A stretch of 64,000 bases of DNA from Bacillota bacterium. Lineage in GTDB: Bacteria; Bacillota; Clostridia; Lachnospirales; Cellulosilyticaceae. The notes beneath the pieces were generated by a model, which searched no databases, was not told where the DNA came from, and saw nothing but the letters and a program-made list of their open reading frames with translations. Position numbers and translations under genes: made by a program. Within the stretch, counting starts at the first letter, position 1, and the number at the start of each line of letters is the position of its first letter. Positions 26,636 to 35,967 of the stretch are shown one piece after another. The stretch lies in NCBI GenBank assembly GCA_023436395.1, contig JAEZJJ010000017.1:1-64000 (forward strand), written 5' to 3'.

Positions 26636-28993
26636 CTACTGCACCCTTGGTATTTCACTAAACTTTAGTTCGATTTTATCACTTAAGATTTCTGGTGATG
26701 TACCATCAGGATTTTCCTCATATTTTTCTTCTTGAACAATAGTTCCATCCTCTGTAACTGTTTGTACATAATACTTCTTCTTACCACATACCTTAATTTC
26801 TATTTCCCTTACCTTACCAACATAGTTGGTCTTGTAGTTTGCATAATTAACACTACTTCCCATATCTGTAGGTATATAAATTGTAATAGCTTGTTCTCCA
26901 CTAATTACAATTCCGTCATCAAAAGTAATATGAATTTTATTATCTGCATCCGAGGTAATCTTATACTTACTACTTTCAGGTTTTATAGCTACACTCACTT
27001 TGCTCAAATCTAGATTAATAAGTTGCTTTTCTGAACTACCATTAATTTCCTTATCAACTAAATTACTTATAGCACCTAAAATATTCTTATTATATACAGG
27101 CTTTATAACTATCCCGACCTTGTCTGTACCTAGGTTACTAAGTTTATTTTCTACACTTCCATCAATTGCTACATTAGCTACATTAACATCAAATTCTTCA
27201 TTAACTAAACCACTTACATCTAGGGTATATGAAACATCTTTGTATTCATTTTCAAATGTAGTTTTCCAGTATATATTACTAATACTAGCAGGCACAATCA
27301 TATTTTTATCTTCATCATCAACTGTTATAGGTTTATTATCTTCAATTTTTATTGGGCCATAAGATAATTGACTCTCTTTTCCAGCCTTATCTTTTACACT
27401 TACCACTACATAATAAGTACCAGGAGTACTTCCTAATGGAATATCACTTATTGTTTTAGGTGTAAAATAGGCCGTATTAATATCTCCTGGCTCTGTATTA
27501 GAGCTTGGGTAAAACCAATCAGAAGGAATCGTCTTCCATTTTTTACTGCCTGCTTCTTTATAGGAAGGTAAAAATGCTTTATTTGTAGGTTGCCCTTCAT
27601 ACCATTCCATGTAAATAGGATATACCTTGTTTGGCTCTAACTTTACATTTGTATTATTACTACGATTATATGCTGCTTCAATCTTCCAATCTTCAACAAA
27701 TACCTCTCTCTCATTTCCTATCATTACATAACCATAGGCACCATCATCTGAATTACTTCCTAGATTAAACTCACCTGCATTAATATCTGTAGGTTTTAAA
27801 TATCCCCAAAATTTAACAGCTTTATTAGCACCACCTTGTGTTATAATATTACTATCTTCAAAAAAGGCATATGCATCACTTGCACCAGAGTACTTTTTAT
27901 TGCCAGTACCTACCGCTTTTTGAATAACTAGGTTATCTCCTATAGGATTTCCAAAAGTAATTTCTCTAGTTGAATGATCACCAGAATAATCATAGTGTCT
28001 AGTAGATAAATATCCTTGCTTATCTAACATCATATCTGGATAATTTTCTTGACTATTCTCTTGTGAAGCATTTAGTTTACCTAGATCATTCCAATTCTCA
28101 ATGTTTAATGGTAAGATTGGTTTATTAGTATCTTTAATGACCTTATATCTCTGCACCACTAAATCGCGACCCTCTACTCCTACATTTACATAGGAATTCT
28201 TTGCAACAATTAACTCTCCATCTTTTAGTATTCTTTCCATATTATTTACGTCATCTTTGAATTTAGCCTGATAAGTATCTTTAGTTTGTGCCTCGGAAAT
28301 AACCTTTAAATCTATAGTTAATGCATTAGTGCTTTTACCAAAGGTTACAAAAGCTACCTGAGTTGCCCCTTGATCATCTGATCCATTAAAAACTGCATTA
28401 TTACTTTTTGCTGTTGCGACACAAAATACATCTCTACCTTGAGTTGATGAATCTCTAAATTTTATTTCCTCAAAATTAATAGTATAGTTATTTTTATTAA
28501 CTGAATTTTTCCATTCATCTATATTATTAGTATTTAGTGATACTTGGTGATTCCCTACTTGCTCATAAAAGTTCTGAATCCATACAATATCATCTTTCTC
28601 ATTACTATTAACCGGATCTCCTGGCCAATTATTATAACCATAGAATCCGTATACTAATCCCAATTTCACATTGCTTCCATCTTTATAGGCATACCCTTTT
28701 AATTTAACAGATACATCCCCATTAAGTTCATATTGCTTACCTCCATTGGTATAGGTCTTATTGAGATGTAATGTTACTTCATTAACTTTATTTCCATTGT
28801 AGTAAACTGGGATCTCCGTATAATATTTGTCATTAAGTTCTGTTGGAAGCTTTAATTCCTCTGCCGGTCTACTTTCTTGTTGCTGTGCTTTAGTACCTTG
28901 TAACTGTGTATCTTCCGCAAAAACAGTTACTGATGGGAATATCATTGCTAATGTTAAAAACAAGCTTGTTAAGTGCTTTAGCGTTCTTTTCAT
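26636..28993 (-). CDS. secreted protein with PA14-like domain
   Basis: 785 residues from the ATG at 28993 (AGGAGGA upstream; the frame opens earlier at 29059). A signal peptide (MKRTLKHLTSLFLTLAMIFP) is followed by low-complexity QLQGTKAQQQES. The middle, about residues 400-540, has features of PA14 carbohydrate-binding domains: GSNSDDGAYGYVMIGN, KVYPIYMEWYEGQP, then WFYPSS. Two small beta domains follow (GTYYVVVSVKDKAGKESQ; a Tqxa/SLAP-like C-terminal part). There is no LPXTG or SLH anchor, so it is probably released or held by its partners. Its ligand is unknown, though a glycan is likely given the PA14 fold. Confidence 0.65.
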   Translation of the reverse strand: MKRTLKHLTSLFLTLAMIFPSVTVFAEDTQLQGTKAQQQESRPAEELKLPTELNDKYYTEIPVYYNGNKVNEVTLHLNKTYTNGGKQYELNGDVSVKLKGYAYKDGSNVKLGLVYGFYGYNNWPGDPVNSNEKDDIVWIQNFYEQVGNHQVSLNTNNIDEWKNSVNKNNYTINFEEIKFRDSSTQGRDVFCVATAKSNNAVFNGSDDQGATQVAFVTFGKSTNALTIDLKVISEAQTKDTYQAKFKDDVNNMERILKDGELIVAKNSYVNVGVEGRDLVVQRYKVIKDTNKPILPLNIENWNDLGKLNASQENSQENYPDMMLDKQGYLSTRHYDYSGDHSTREITFGNPIGDNLVIQKAVGTGNKKYSGASDAYAFFEDSNIITQGGANKAVKFWGYLKPTDINAGEFNLGSNSDDGAYGYVMIGNEREVFVEDWKIEAAYNRSNNTNVKLEPNKVYPIYMEWYEGQPTNKAFLPSYKEAGSKKWKTIPSDWFYPSSNTEPGDINTAYFTPKTISDIPLGSTPGTYYVVVSVKDKAGKESQLSYGPIKIEDNKPITVDDEDKNMIVPASISNIYWKTTFENEYKDVSYTLDVSGLVNEEFDVNVANVAIDGSVENKLSNLGTDKVGIVIKPVYNKNILGAISNLVDKEINGSSEKQLINLDLSKVSVAIKPESSKYKITSDADNKIHITFDDGIVISGEQAITIYIPTDMGSSVNYANYKTNYVGKVREIEIKVCGKKKYYVQTVTEDGTIVQEEKYEENPDGTSPEILSDKIELKFSEIPRVQ

Positions 28994-29224
28994 ACCTTTC
29001 CTCCTAATCTTTAATTCTTTGTTAATTTTCTTCCATATAGCCTTTGCAACTATATGCATATAATGATTATAATACCTTTTTAAATTAATTGAAATAACTT
29101 GCTAAACAAAATTATTTTAATATTATAAAAAAACATTTTTAATCTATATTAAATCCTCTTGTAACAAGATAAAGTAATGATGATTTATCTCTATTCATGC
29201 CAAATCATAAAATAATCTTCTTCA

Positions 29225-30664
29225 CTATCCTTCAAAATAACATACCACTGGTACTCCTTTTTCAATGTTACTAAAAATCGCTTCAGCTACTTTAGTGGGT
29301 AAATTGACACAACCATGTGATCCATCGGTACGATAAATTTCACCACCAAAAGTACTTCTCCAACTGGCATCGTGTAAACCTATGCCTCCATTAAAGGGCA
29401 TCCAGTATTTCACAGGAGAAGCATACCCTGGTCCCCTTAGTACTGCGTTAGTCTTTTTATAATCCAAGGTATATACCCCCTCTGGTGTATCATATTTTTT
29501 CTTAAGATTTCCTGTTACAATATCCCCTTGTGTTATAAGCCTTCCTTCTTTATAGAACCAAATATATTGTTTAGATAAGTTAACTTCCACGTAGGTTGAA
29601 CCAATATCATTAATCCCAGGTTTAAGGGCACTTTGAGTATATAAAGGCTGCCTTTTAACTGGCTTCCCCATTTTAATAAGCCTTATGACTTCACCTATTT
29701 CATCTTGCACATTAATCTTCCAACCATAGTCTCCTCCTACTACCTTTACCTGCTTACCTGTGCTAGTCGTAAAATCTCTTTCCTTACCTAATGTGTTATA
29801 GTCTTTGGCTAATTCTACAACATAATCTGCCACTGCATGTTCATCTAATATGATGTTCATAGTAGGCGAAATACTTAGCCAGGAACTTAAAAGTTCTTTA
29901 TCTATAACTACTTCTCGATCACCTAAATCATAGGTAATCTCAGCACTAAGATAGTTATTGAGCTGATCCCTTAATTCCTTTAACTGCTCTGAATCTTTCT
30001 GATATTGCGCAACTTTATAGCATCCTTTAGCATCTAGATTGATAGTAGCCTCTTCCTCTTTTACTGCATTCACTATGGCTGTATATAAGGCTATATGATC
30101 TATGGTATTCCCTTTATCCCCTTCTACTATTTGATATATCCCTTCTATGTATTTAACACATGCATTCTCTGGTTTTCTCACATTCTTGTTTGTAACACAA
30201 TTTAGCTTACCCACTTGGTCTTTAAGTAATTCTTTATCATAATCTATTTCTTTAGATATCTCTAATGTTTCCCCTTCTAAGATATGAACTGGCCATCCCC
30301 ATGACCCTTGATGAACATTTGCCTTCTCTATATTATCTTCTAATTCATATACTAATCCTATGTCATTTCCCTTAAGAAGCTCTTCCTGATTATGCCTTTC
30401 ACTTACTACTAACGTATAATCCTCACTTAACTTTTCAAATTTAACTATAACGTCTTCTACACTCTTTCCCCCTACATCCATTCCATTAATTGTTGTTCCC
30501 CAATAAAAATGACTATTAAAATACAATCCTCCTATTGCATAGATTAAGGTTAGTCCCCCTATAATAGTGCCTATTATTAAACTCTTTTTGCTTTGTAAAA
30601 GTGTGTTAACTTTTTTCTTAATGAATAACTTAAACTTACTTATATTAGATTCATTGCTATCCAT
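29225..30664 (-). CDS. L,D-transpeptidase with YkuD domain
   Basis: 479 residues from the ATG at 30664, with GGAGAG 7 bp before it. A cytoplasmic tail and one helix (about residues 25-48) anchor it in the membrane. Two peptidoglycan-binding type 4 (PG_binding_4) segments follow (EDVIVKFEKLSEDYTLVV region, then HAVADYVVELAKDYN). The C-terminal ~120 residues are YkuD, with the catalytic motif HDASWRSTF followed by SHGCVNLP. It forms 3-3 crosslinks in peptidoglycan or attaches proteins to it. Single gene; its neighbour is the secreted PA14 protein, but nothing shows a functional link. Confidence 0.92.
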   Translation of the reverse strand: MDSNESNISKFKLFIKKKVNTLLQSKKSLIIGTIIGGLTLIYAIGGLYFNSHFYWGTTINGMDVGGKSVEDVIVKFEKLSEDYTLVVSERHNQEELLKGNDIGLVYELEDNIEKANVHQGSWGWPVHILEGETLEISKEIDYDKELLKDQVGKLNCVTNKNVRKPENACVKYIEGIYQIVEGDKGNTIDHIALYTAIVNAVKEEEATINLDAKGCYKVAQYQKDSEQLKELRDQLNNYLSAEITYDLGDREVVIDKELLSSWLSISPTMNIILDEHAVADYVVELAKDYNTLGKERDFTTSTGKQVKVVGGDYGWKINVQDEIGEVIRLIKMGKPVKRQPLYTQSALKPGINDIGSTYVEVNLSKQYIWFYKEGRLITQGDIVTGNLKKKYDTPEGVYTLDYKKTNAVLRGPGYASPVKYWMPFNGGIGLHDASWRSTFGGEIYRTDGSHGCVNLPTKVAEAIFSNIEKGVPVVCYFEG

Positions 30665-30777
30665 TTTCACTCTCCACTTTACTTTTATTTCAATATTTAT
30701 CATATGTAAAGTGGTCTTTATTTAGTACCCTTCAAAGTTTCAAGGGTATCCTCTGTAATCCCTGTTCTACAAAAATA

Positions 30778-30818
30778 AGGCCTGTAAAGTTAAATTTAAT
30801 CTTTAACTTTACAGGCCT
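30778..30818 (-). terminator. terminator of the pdxK operon
   Basis: Perfect 17-bp arms (30778-30794 and 30802-30818) lie just after the radical SAM stop. On the minus strand they are followed by TTATTTTTG. Confidence 0.8.
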
Positions 30819-30823
30819 ACTTA

Positions 30824-31426
30824 CTAAGCAATATACCCTCTTACACGTAAATCAATTCCCATTTCACTAGCTAACTTCTTACAAGCCTCTATCTCCTCTG
30901 GTGTAATCACCTGATCTACTACTGAAAAACTAACACTAGGAATGTACTTCTTACAATCTGCTGCAAATTTTAGCATGGCCTTAAAAGAAGGCTCGCCAAA
31001 TCGAGGTCTTGCTACCTTTAGATAAGTCTCCTTATCTGGTGCATTAAGACTAATTGAAATAGCATCCACATGCCCTTCTAAAAGCTTGGCTGTTGGTTTG
31101 TTATGAATCAGATCTGCTAAACCATTGCTATTTACTCTAATCTTAATCTTACTTTTCTCTCTAATATATTTGCAAACCTCTATCACTGTATCTATTCTAG
31201 TTAGTGGCTCCCCATAACCGCAAAATACAATCTGGTCATATCTATCTAAGTCATAGTTTTTAAGATCTTCTAAAATCTCCTCTAGACTTGGGTCATAAGA
31301 TAACCATAAGCTTTCATTTGGCCCCACTGTATCATGATCAATTCTAACGCAGAAAGTACATGCACAAGGACATTTGTTGGTTAAGTTAACATACAAACTA
31401 TTACCTATTTGATAAATGATGGTCAT
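30824..31426 (-). CDS. radical SAM protein, TatD-associated type
   Basis: 200 residues, short for a radical SAM enzyme. The cluster motif is NLTNKCPCACTFCVRIDHD, with CxxxCxxC at about residues 19-26. GYGEPLTRID supplies the SAM-binding GxGEP stretch. The overall look fits the radical SAM family often found beside TatD nucleases, but no tatD is here. Instead it is the third gene of a B6-salvage-like operon, its ATG overlapping the S-component stop (TAATG). The reaction is unknown. Confidence 0.8.
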   Translation of the reverse strand: MTIIYQIGNSLYVNLTNKCPCACTFCVRIDHDTVGPNESLWLSYDPSLEEILEDLKNYDLDRYDQIVFCGYGEPLTRIDTVIEVCKYIREKSKIKIRVNSNGLADLIHNKPTAKLLEGHVDAISISLNAPDKETYLKVARPRFGEPSFKAMLKFAADCKKYIPSVSFSVVDQVITPEEIEACKKLASEMGIDLRVRGYIA

Positions 31427-31953
31427 TACACATTTCCCCTTAGTTGTCTTGATAATTTTCCTTTGACACCCATGATATCAAAGGCACCTCCCACTGCTAA
31501 GAAAACAATGGCACTACCTAATGGTTGTATTAATCCTGGCAAGATTGCTGCAAGCCCAGCTACAACATTACCGGTTATCACAATATCTGCTAGATAGTAA
31601 CCAAACACCCCTGTTAAGCCTGCTAAAACGACCGCCACTACATTTCTGATACAAATAAATTTTCCTTTGTTATGGGTAAAGTAAAGCACTAATGTAGCCT
31701 TAATGATTAATGTAGGAATCACATAAACCATACAACCTGGGGTTAATGCATCTGCTAATGCTGCGCCAATAGCCCCTGCTGCCATAGCATAGGGTAGTGG
31801 TAAGATACATGCTGCTAGATAAATCATACTATCTCCCACATGAACAATATGGCTTCCTATTCCCGTAGGAATATTAATCCGTGTTGCCACAAAGACTATT
31901 GCTGCAAATAATGCTGTCATTACTAATGTTCTTGTTTTTTCTCCTTGACTCAT
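31426..31953 (-). CDS. ECF transporter S-component, probably for a B6 vitamer
   Basis: 175 residues with five or six hydrophobic helices. The opening TRTLVMTALFAAIVFVATR and the conserved HVGDSMIYLAACILP with ALTPGCMVYVIPTLIIKA are typical of energy-coupling-factor substrate-binding subunits. It needs a shared EcfT/EcfA module, which is not in the window. It overlaps the pdxK stop by 4 bp (ATGA), so the substrate is inferred to be pyridoxine, pyridoxal or pyridoxamine; a thiamine precursor such as HMP is the alternative, because kinases of this type can also act on HMP. Confidence 0.75.
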   Translation of the reverse strand: MSQGEKTRTLVMTALFAAIVFVATRINIPTGIGSHIVHVGDSMIYLAACILPLPYAMAAGAIGAALADALTPGCMVYVIPTLIIKATLVLYFTHNKGKFICIRNVVAVVLAGLTGVFGYYLADIVITGNVVAGLAAILPGLIQPLGSAIVFLAVGGAFDIMGVKGKLSRQLRGNV

Positions 31954-32780
31954 CTTATACTCAGCTCCTTTAGAAATCGCTCATACATAATCCCCTCCTT
32001 AGTACTTATATCAAAGTCAGATGTATATGTAATCGCTTTACTTATAAATGTACTTGCTATAGTAACTGCTTGTTGCAGGCTATATCCTTGAGTTAAATAC
32101 CCACATAACACAGAAGCAAAAATATCTCCTGTTCCGCTATAAGACTTTCCATTATAGCTTACTTCTTTAGTAAAATACATCTCCGTAGTAAAATCTAATC
32201 CTATGTTTGTTAGACACTCTGGTTTTGACTTATCCCAAACTCCAGTAATTACAATTTGCTTAGGTCCATTAAGGGCTAACTCCCTAGCATACTTTTTAAT
32301 ACGTTCTTTATCAATTCCCCAAGCTAGGTTATAACCTGTCAAGAGAGAAAACTCTGTCATGTTAGGTGTAATAACATCTGCCTGAGCCACCAATTTCTTC
32401 ATATCCATTGGATAATCTTCATCATATATCGTATAAAGTTCACCATTATCCCCCATTACTGGATCTATTAAAACTAAAGTTTGCTCTTCCTTAAAAAGTT
32501 TAATAAATTCTAGTACAATACTAATCTGCTCTTTGGAACCTAAAAAGCCTGAGTAAATACTATCAAAACTATAGCCAATCACCTTCCATTGTTCAAAGAA
32601 CTGTCTCATATAAGGGGTAAAGTCCACAAAGGAAAAGGAATCAAAGCCTGTTTGATTTGATAAAATAGCTGTTGGAAGTGGACAAGCCTGCACTTCTAAT
32701 GTATTTAATAAAGTAAGTGCTACTGTTAATGAACATCTCCCTATACCTGATAAATCGTTGATTACTGCTGCCTTTTTCAT
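31950..32780 (-). CDS. pdxK: pyridoxal/pyridoxine kinase
   Basis: 276 residues from the ATG at 32780, preceded by GGAGGG; a TTG four codons earlier lies inside that site. It is a ribokinase-fold protein of the PdxK/PdxY class: VINDLSGIGRCSLTVALTLL at the start, FLGSKEQISIVLEF, LIDPVMGDNGELY, then SYNGKSYSGTGDIFASVLCG, with the catalytic Asp in the GTGD motif. It phosphorylates B6 vitamers with ATP. It is the first gene of the operon with the ECF S-component and the radical SAM gene, divergent from a MocR regulator. Confidence 0.9.
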   Translation of the reverse strand: MKKAAVINDLSGIGRCSLTVALTLLNTLEVQACPLPTAILSNQTGFDSFSFVDFTPYMRQFFEQWKVIGYSFDSIYSGFLGSKEQISIVLEFIKLFKEEQTLVLIDPVMGDNGELYTIYDEDYPMDMKKLVAQADVITPNMTEFSLLTGYNLAWGIDKERIKKYARELALNGPKQIVITGVWDKSKPECLTNIGLDFTTEMYFTKEVSYNGKSYSGTGDIFASVLCGYLTQGYSLQQAVTIASTFISKAITYTSDFDISTKEGIMYERFLKELSIR

Positions 32781-32831
32781 GGAACCCTCCAATTCACTCT
32801 TTACAATTGATTCGTCTTTTTATAAACTAAC

Positions 32832-32843
32832 TGTATCGATACA
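32832..32843. promoter_or_regulatory. candidate MocR operator
   Basis: TGTATCGATACA is a perfect 12-bp palindrome in the 143-bp divergent region between pdxK and the MocR gene. It is the best candidate binding site for that regulator. This is inferred from position only. Confidence 0.45.
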
Positions 32844-32923
32844 ATCTTTTCTTCTTTCTAAAATAATATATGTATTTTCACACAATTCCCTATTATGGTC
32901 AATACAAGACAAGGAGCTTTTTT

Positions 32924-34330
32924 ATGAATATAAATATTGTACCGTTACAATTCGATTCCAATTCCACTGAACCATTATATGCCCAACTTTTTCATTATTT
33001 AAAGGACCTCATTATTAAAGGTGATTTGACTTTTGGAGACAAACTCCCCCCTATTAGAAGTTTTGCAAAAGCCTTGGAAGTCAACAATATCACAGTGATT
33101 AACGCCTATAAACAATTAGAACATACAGGCTATGTCACTTCTAAGCAAGGTAGTGGCTACTATGTTTCTAAACGTCCTTGTGAAGAGTCCTCTAGTTTTA
33201 CATCTAAGCCTATTGATACAAGTTCACTTATTAATTTTTCTAGTGCCTCTCCTGACCCAGGGATTTTCCCTACCGAAACTTTTAAGCAGTACATAGTAGA
33301 AGTGATAGAACGCGATAAAGGCTATGCCTTTGGCTATCAAGAAGTTAATGGATTTATGAAACTAAGAGAAGTTTTAACAGTTTTCCTCCTCAAGACTTAT
33401 GGTATTAAAACCAGTGCTGACTGCATTCAAATGGTATCGGGTGCTCAACAAGGCCTTGATATTATTGCTAAAAGCCTTCTCTATTCTGGAGATAGCGTCA
33501 TTACAGAAAATCCTACCTATAATGGTGCCGTAGATGTTTTTAAATCTAGAGGTTGCCGTATTGTGCCTGTTAGCCTTACACCCTTTGGTCTTGACCTAGT
33601 GGAGTTTGAAAAAAAGGTAAAAATCTGCAAGCCTAAGCTTGTCTATATTATGCCTAACTTTCAAAATCCTACTACCATTTGTTATAACAAAACGACCCTT
33701 CTAGCTTTACTTAAACTTGCCGAAACCTACAATTTTTATCTTTTGGAAGAGGATTCTATGTGGGAACTAAATTATGGAAGCCGTGAGTCCCTCTCTTTAA
33801 AAGCACTGGATACTATGGATAGGGTGATTCATCTCAAAAGTTTCTCTAAGCTACTGATGCCAGGACTTCGTATAGGATTTATTATCATGCCTCAGGCTTT
33901 AATAGACTCCTTTACACGTACCAAACAGACTACAGATATCTCTTCTTCAGGTCTTATGCAACGTGCCTTAGAGCTTTACTTTAAAAATAATAAATGGCAA
34001 GAGCATATTCACTATATGAAAGAAATTTATAAGGGACGCTATGAATGTATGTGCTCTAAACTTTTAGAATTAGAAGACTATGGTGTAGATGTTTATAAAC
34101 CAGAGGGCGGCGTTTGTTTTTGGCTTAAGCTTCCTAAGGGGATGTCCGCGCAAAGACTCTATGAAAAATGCTATAAAAAAGGACTCCTTATATTCCCCTC
34201 ACCTATTTTTTATCCTCATTTGGACCCTGCTAAGGATAACTCTATTCGCTTAAGCTTTGCTACTTGTACAATCTCAGATATTGAGCAGGGGACTGAAATT
34301 CTCAAAGAATGTGTCAAAAACTATTTCTAG
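32924..34330 (+). CDS. MocR/PdxR-type GntR regulator with aminotransferase domain
   Basis: 468 residues from the ATG at 32924, behind AAGGAGC (the frame opens at 32870). The N-terminal GntR winged helix is followed by a fold-type I aminotransferase domain with the PLP lysine in HLKSFSKLLMPGLRIGF. MocR proteins bind PLP and often control B6 synthesis or uptake. Divergence from pdxK supports a PdxR-like role here, sensing PLP and activating or repressing salvage. Ends at the terminator 34346-34395. Confidence 0.9.
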   Translation: MNINIVPLQFDSNSTEPLYAQLFHYLKDLIIKGDLTFGDKLPPIRSFAKALEVNNITVINAYKQLEHTGYVTSKQGSGYYVSKRPCEESSSFTSKPIDTSSLINFSSASPDPGIFPTETFKQYIVEVIERDKGYAFGYQEVNGFMKLREVLTVFLLKTYGIKTSADCIQMVSGAQQGLDIIAKSLLYSGDSVITENPTYNGAVDVFKSRGCRIVPVSLTPFGLDLVEFEKKVKICKPKLVYIMPNFQNPTTICYNKTTLLALLKLAETYNFYLLEEDSMWELNYGSRESLSLKALDTMDRVIHLKSFSKLLMPGLRIGFIIMPQALIDSFTRTKQTTDISSSGLMQRALELYFKNNKWQEHIHYMKEIYKGRYECMCSKLLELEDYGVDVYKPEGGVCFWLKLPKGMSAQRLYEKCYKKGLLIFPSPIFYPHLDPAKDNSIRLSFATCTISDIEQGTEILKECVKNYF

Positions 34331-34345
34331 TGTATTTGTACCATA

Positions 34346-34395
34346 ATAAAAGCATATAAAAGATTAACCGCCATTAACCTTTTATATGCTTTTAT
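34346..34395. terminator. bidirectional terminator
   Basis: 17-bp arms (34346-34362 and 34379-34395) between the MocR gene and the converging trpB2 gene. Confidence 0.8.
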
Positions 34396-34414
34396 CCATT
34401 TTATTAAAGCTTGC

Positions 34415-35785
34415 TTACTCTACTTGTGGTAATTTCGCAAAGCTTGCTTTTAGTTCCTCATCTGTTGGAATATAATCTGTCATATCCCCATCATTAAATT
34501 TTTGATAAGCCACCATATCAAAGTAACCTGTTCCTGTAAGTCCGAATACAATCGTCTTTTCTTCTCCCGTTTCTTTGCATTTCATAGCCTCGTCAATAGC
34601 TACTCTAATAGCATGACTACTTTCTGGGGCTGGTAAGATGCCTTCTATTCTGGCAAACTGCTGAGCTGCTTTAAATACATCTGTTTGTTCTACTGAAACG
34701 GCTTCAATGAGTTTGTCATCATAAAGCTGAGAAACAATAGAGCTCATCCCATGATAACGAAGCCCTCCCGCATGATTAGCCGATGGCATAAAGCCACTTC
34801 CTAAAGTATACATTTTGGCAAGTGGGCATACCTTTCCAGTATCACAGAAGTCATATGCGTAAACTCCTCTGGTAAGACTTGGACAAGAAGCTGGCTCTAC
34901 TGCAATAATACGGTAGTCTGCTTCTCCACGAATTTTCTCTCCTACAAAAGGTGAAATAAGTCCGCCCAAGTTAGAACCACCACCTGCACAACCAATAATA
35001 ATATCTGGCTTAATATCATATTTTCTAAGTGCCGTTTGTGTTTCAAGTCCTATGATTGTCTGATGAAGAAGTACTTGTGAAAGTACAGAGCCTAATACAT
35101 AGCGATAGCCTTCCTGCGACGTTGCTGCCTCTACTGCCTCTGATATAGCACAACCTAAACTACCTGTAGTTCCAGGGAACTCTTCTAAAATCTTTCTACC
35201 CACTGCTGTATTTTCAGAAGGAGATGGTGTTACATTGGCACCATAAGTACGCATAACTTCTCTTCTAAAAGGTTTTTGCTCATAAGACACCTTTACCATG
35301 TACACCTGACAATCTAAATCAAAGTAAGAACATGCCATAGACAAAGCTGTTCCCCATTGACCTGCTCCTGTTTCTGTAGTTACCCCTTTAAGCCCTTCCT
35401 TCTTAGCATAATATGCCTGCGCAATAGCTGAGTTAAGCTTATGACTCCCTGAAGTATTATTCCCCTCAAACTTATAGTAAATCTTAGCAGGTGTATCTAG
35501 TGCTTTCTCTAAACAGTAGGCGCGTACAAGAGGTGCAGGTCTATACATTTTATAAAAGTCTTGAATCTCTTCTGGAATAGCAATATAAGGTGTGGTTTCA
35601 TCTAATTCTTGCTGCGCTAACTCTTTACAAAAGGTAGGTGTTAAATCGTCTACTGTAACAGGCTTTAAAGTACCAGGATGTAAAATAGGTGCTGGCTTAT
35701 TCTTCATATCAGCACGTACATTGTACCACGCTTTAGGCATTTCACTTTCTTCCAAGTAGATTTTATAAGGTATCTCTTTTTTCAT
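34415..35785 (-). CDS. trpB2: TrpB2-type tryptophan synthase beta chain
   Basis: 456 residues from the ATG at 35785, 9 bp after GAGGGAG. Longer than TrpB1, with the N-terminal extension and insertion typical of TrpB2. The PLP lysine is in GNNTSGSHKLNSAIAQ, the glycine-rich phosphate loop is CAGGGSNLGG and TETGAGQWGTALS is present. TrpB2 joins indole to serine to make tryptophan without needing TrpA, and no trpA is nearby, so it may rescue free indole. It is preceded by an attenuator-like leader with its own promoter. Confidence 0.93.
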   Translation of the reverse strand: MKKEIPYKIYLEESEMPKAWYNVRADMKNKPAPILHPGTLKPVTVDDLTPTFCKELAQQELDETTPYIAIPEEIQDFYKMYRPAPLVRAYCLEKALDTPAKIYYKFEGNNTSGSHKLNSAIAQAYYAKKEGLKGVTTETGAGQWGTALSMACSYFDLDCQVYMVKVSYEQKPFRREVMRTYGANVTPSPSENTAVGRKILEEFPGTTGSLGCAISEAVEAATSQEGYRYVLGSVLSQVLLHQTIIGLETQTALRKYDIKPDIIIGCAGGGSNLGGLISPFVGEKIRGEADYRIIAVEPASCPSLTRGVYAYDFCDTGKVCPLAKMYTLGSGFMPSANHAGGLRYHGMSSIVSQLYDDKLIEAVSVEQTDVFKAAQQFARIEGILPAPESSHAIRVAIDEAMKCKETGEEKTIVFGLTGTGYFDMVAYQKFNDGDMTDYIPTDEELKASFAKLPQVE

Positions 35786-35825
35786 GATCTTCATCTCCCT
35801 CTCTTTTAACTCATTTCTGAGTAAA

Positions 35826-35928
35826 TAAAAATCTCCTATCCTATAAAACTATAGGACAGGAGATTACTCTCCTTGCTCATTGGTTTTTCATATAGTTTAT
35901 TTATACCGTTCAGATTAGTTTTTGTCAA
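35826..35928 (-). promoter_or_regulatory. trpB2 promoter and attenuator-like leader
   Basis: On the minus strand TTGACA (35923-35928), 17 bp, TATAAA (35900-35905) form a strong promoter. About 30 nt later a hairpin AGGAGA-GUAA-UCUCCU (35858-35873, a GNRA-type loop) can form. Its second arm is also the first arm of a longer terminator hairpin (35830-35865) followed by TTTTTATTT. The two are mutually exclusive, as in attenuation. The terminator alternatively could serve the upstream operon, ending at 35968. No Trp codons are seen in the short leader ORFs. Confidence 0.6.
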
Positions 35929-35967
35929 TATAATATTTAGAATCTTAAGCTAATTCATCTTTTTTCA

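Noticed and set aside
27000..27362. 120-codon ORF antisense to the PA14 gene
   Set aside because: Lies wholly opposite a well-supported secreted protein and has no ribosome binding site.
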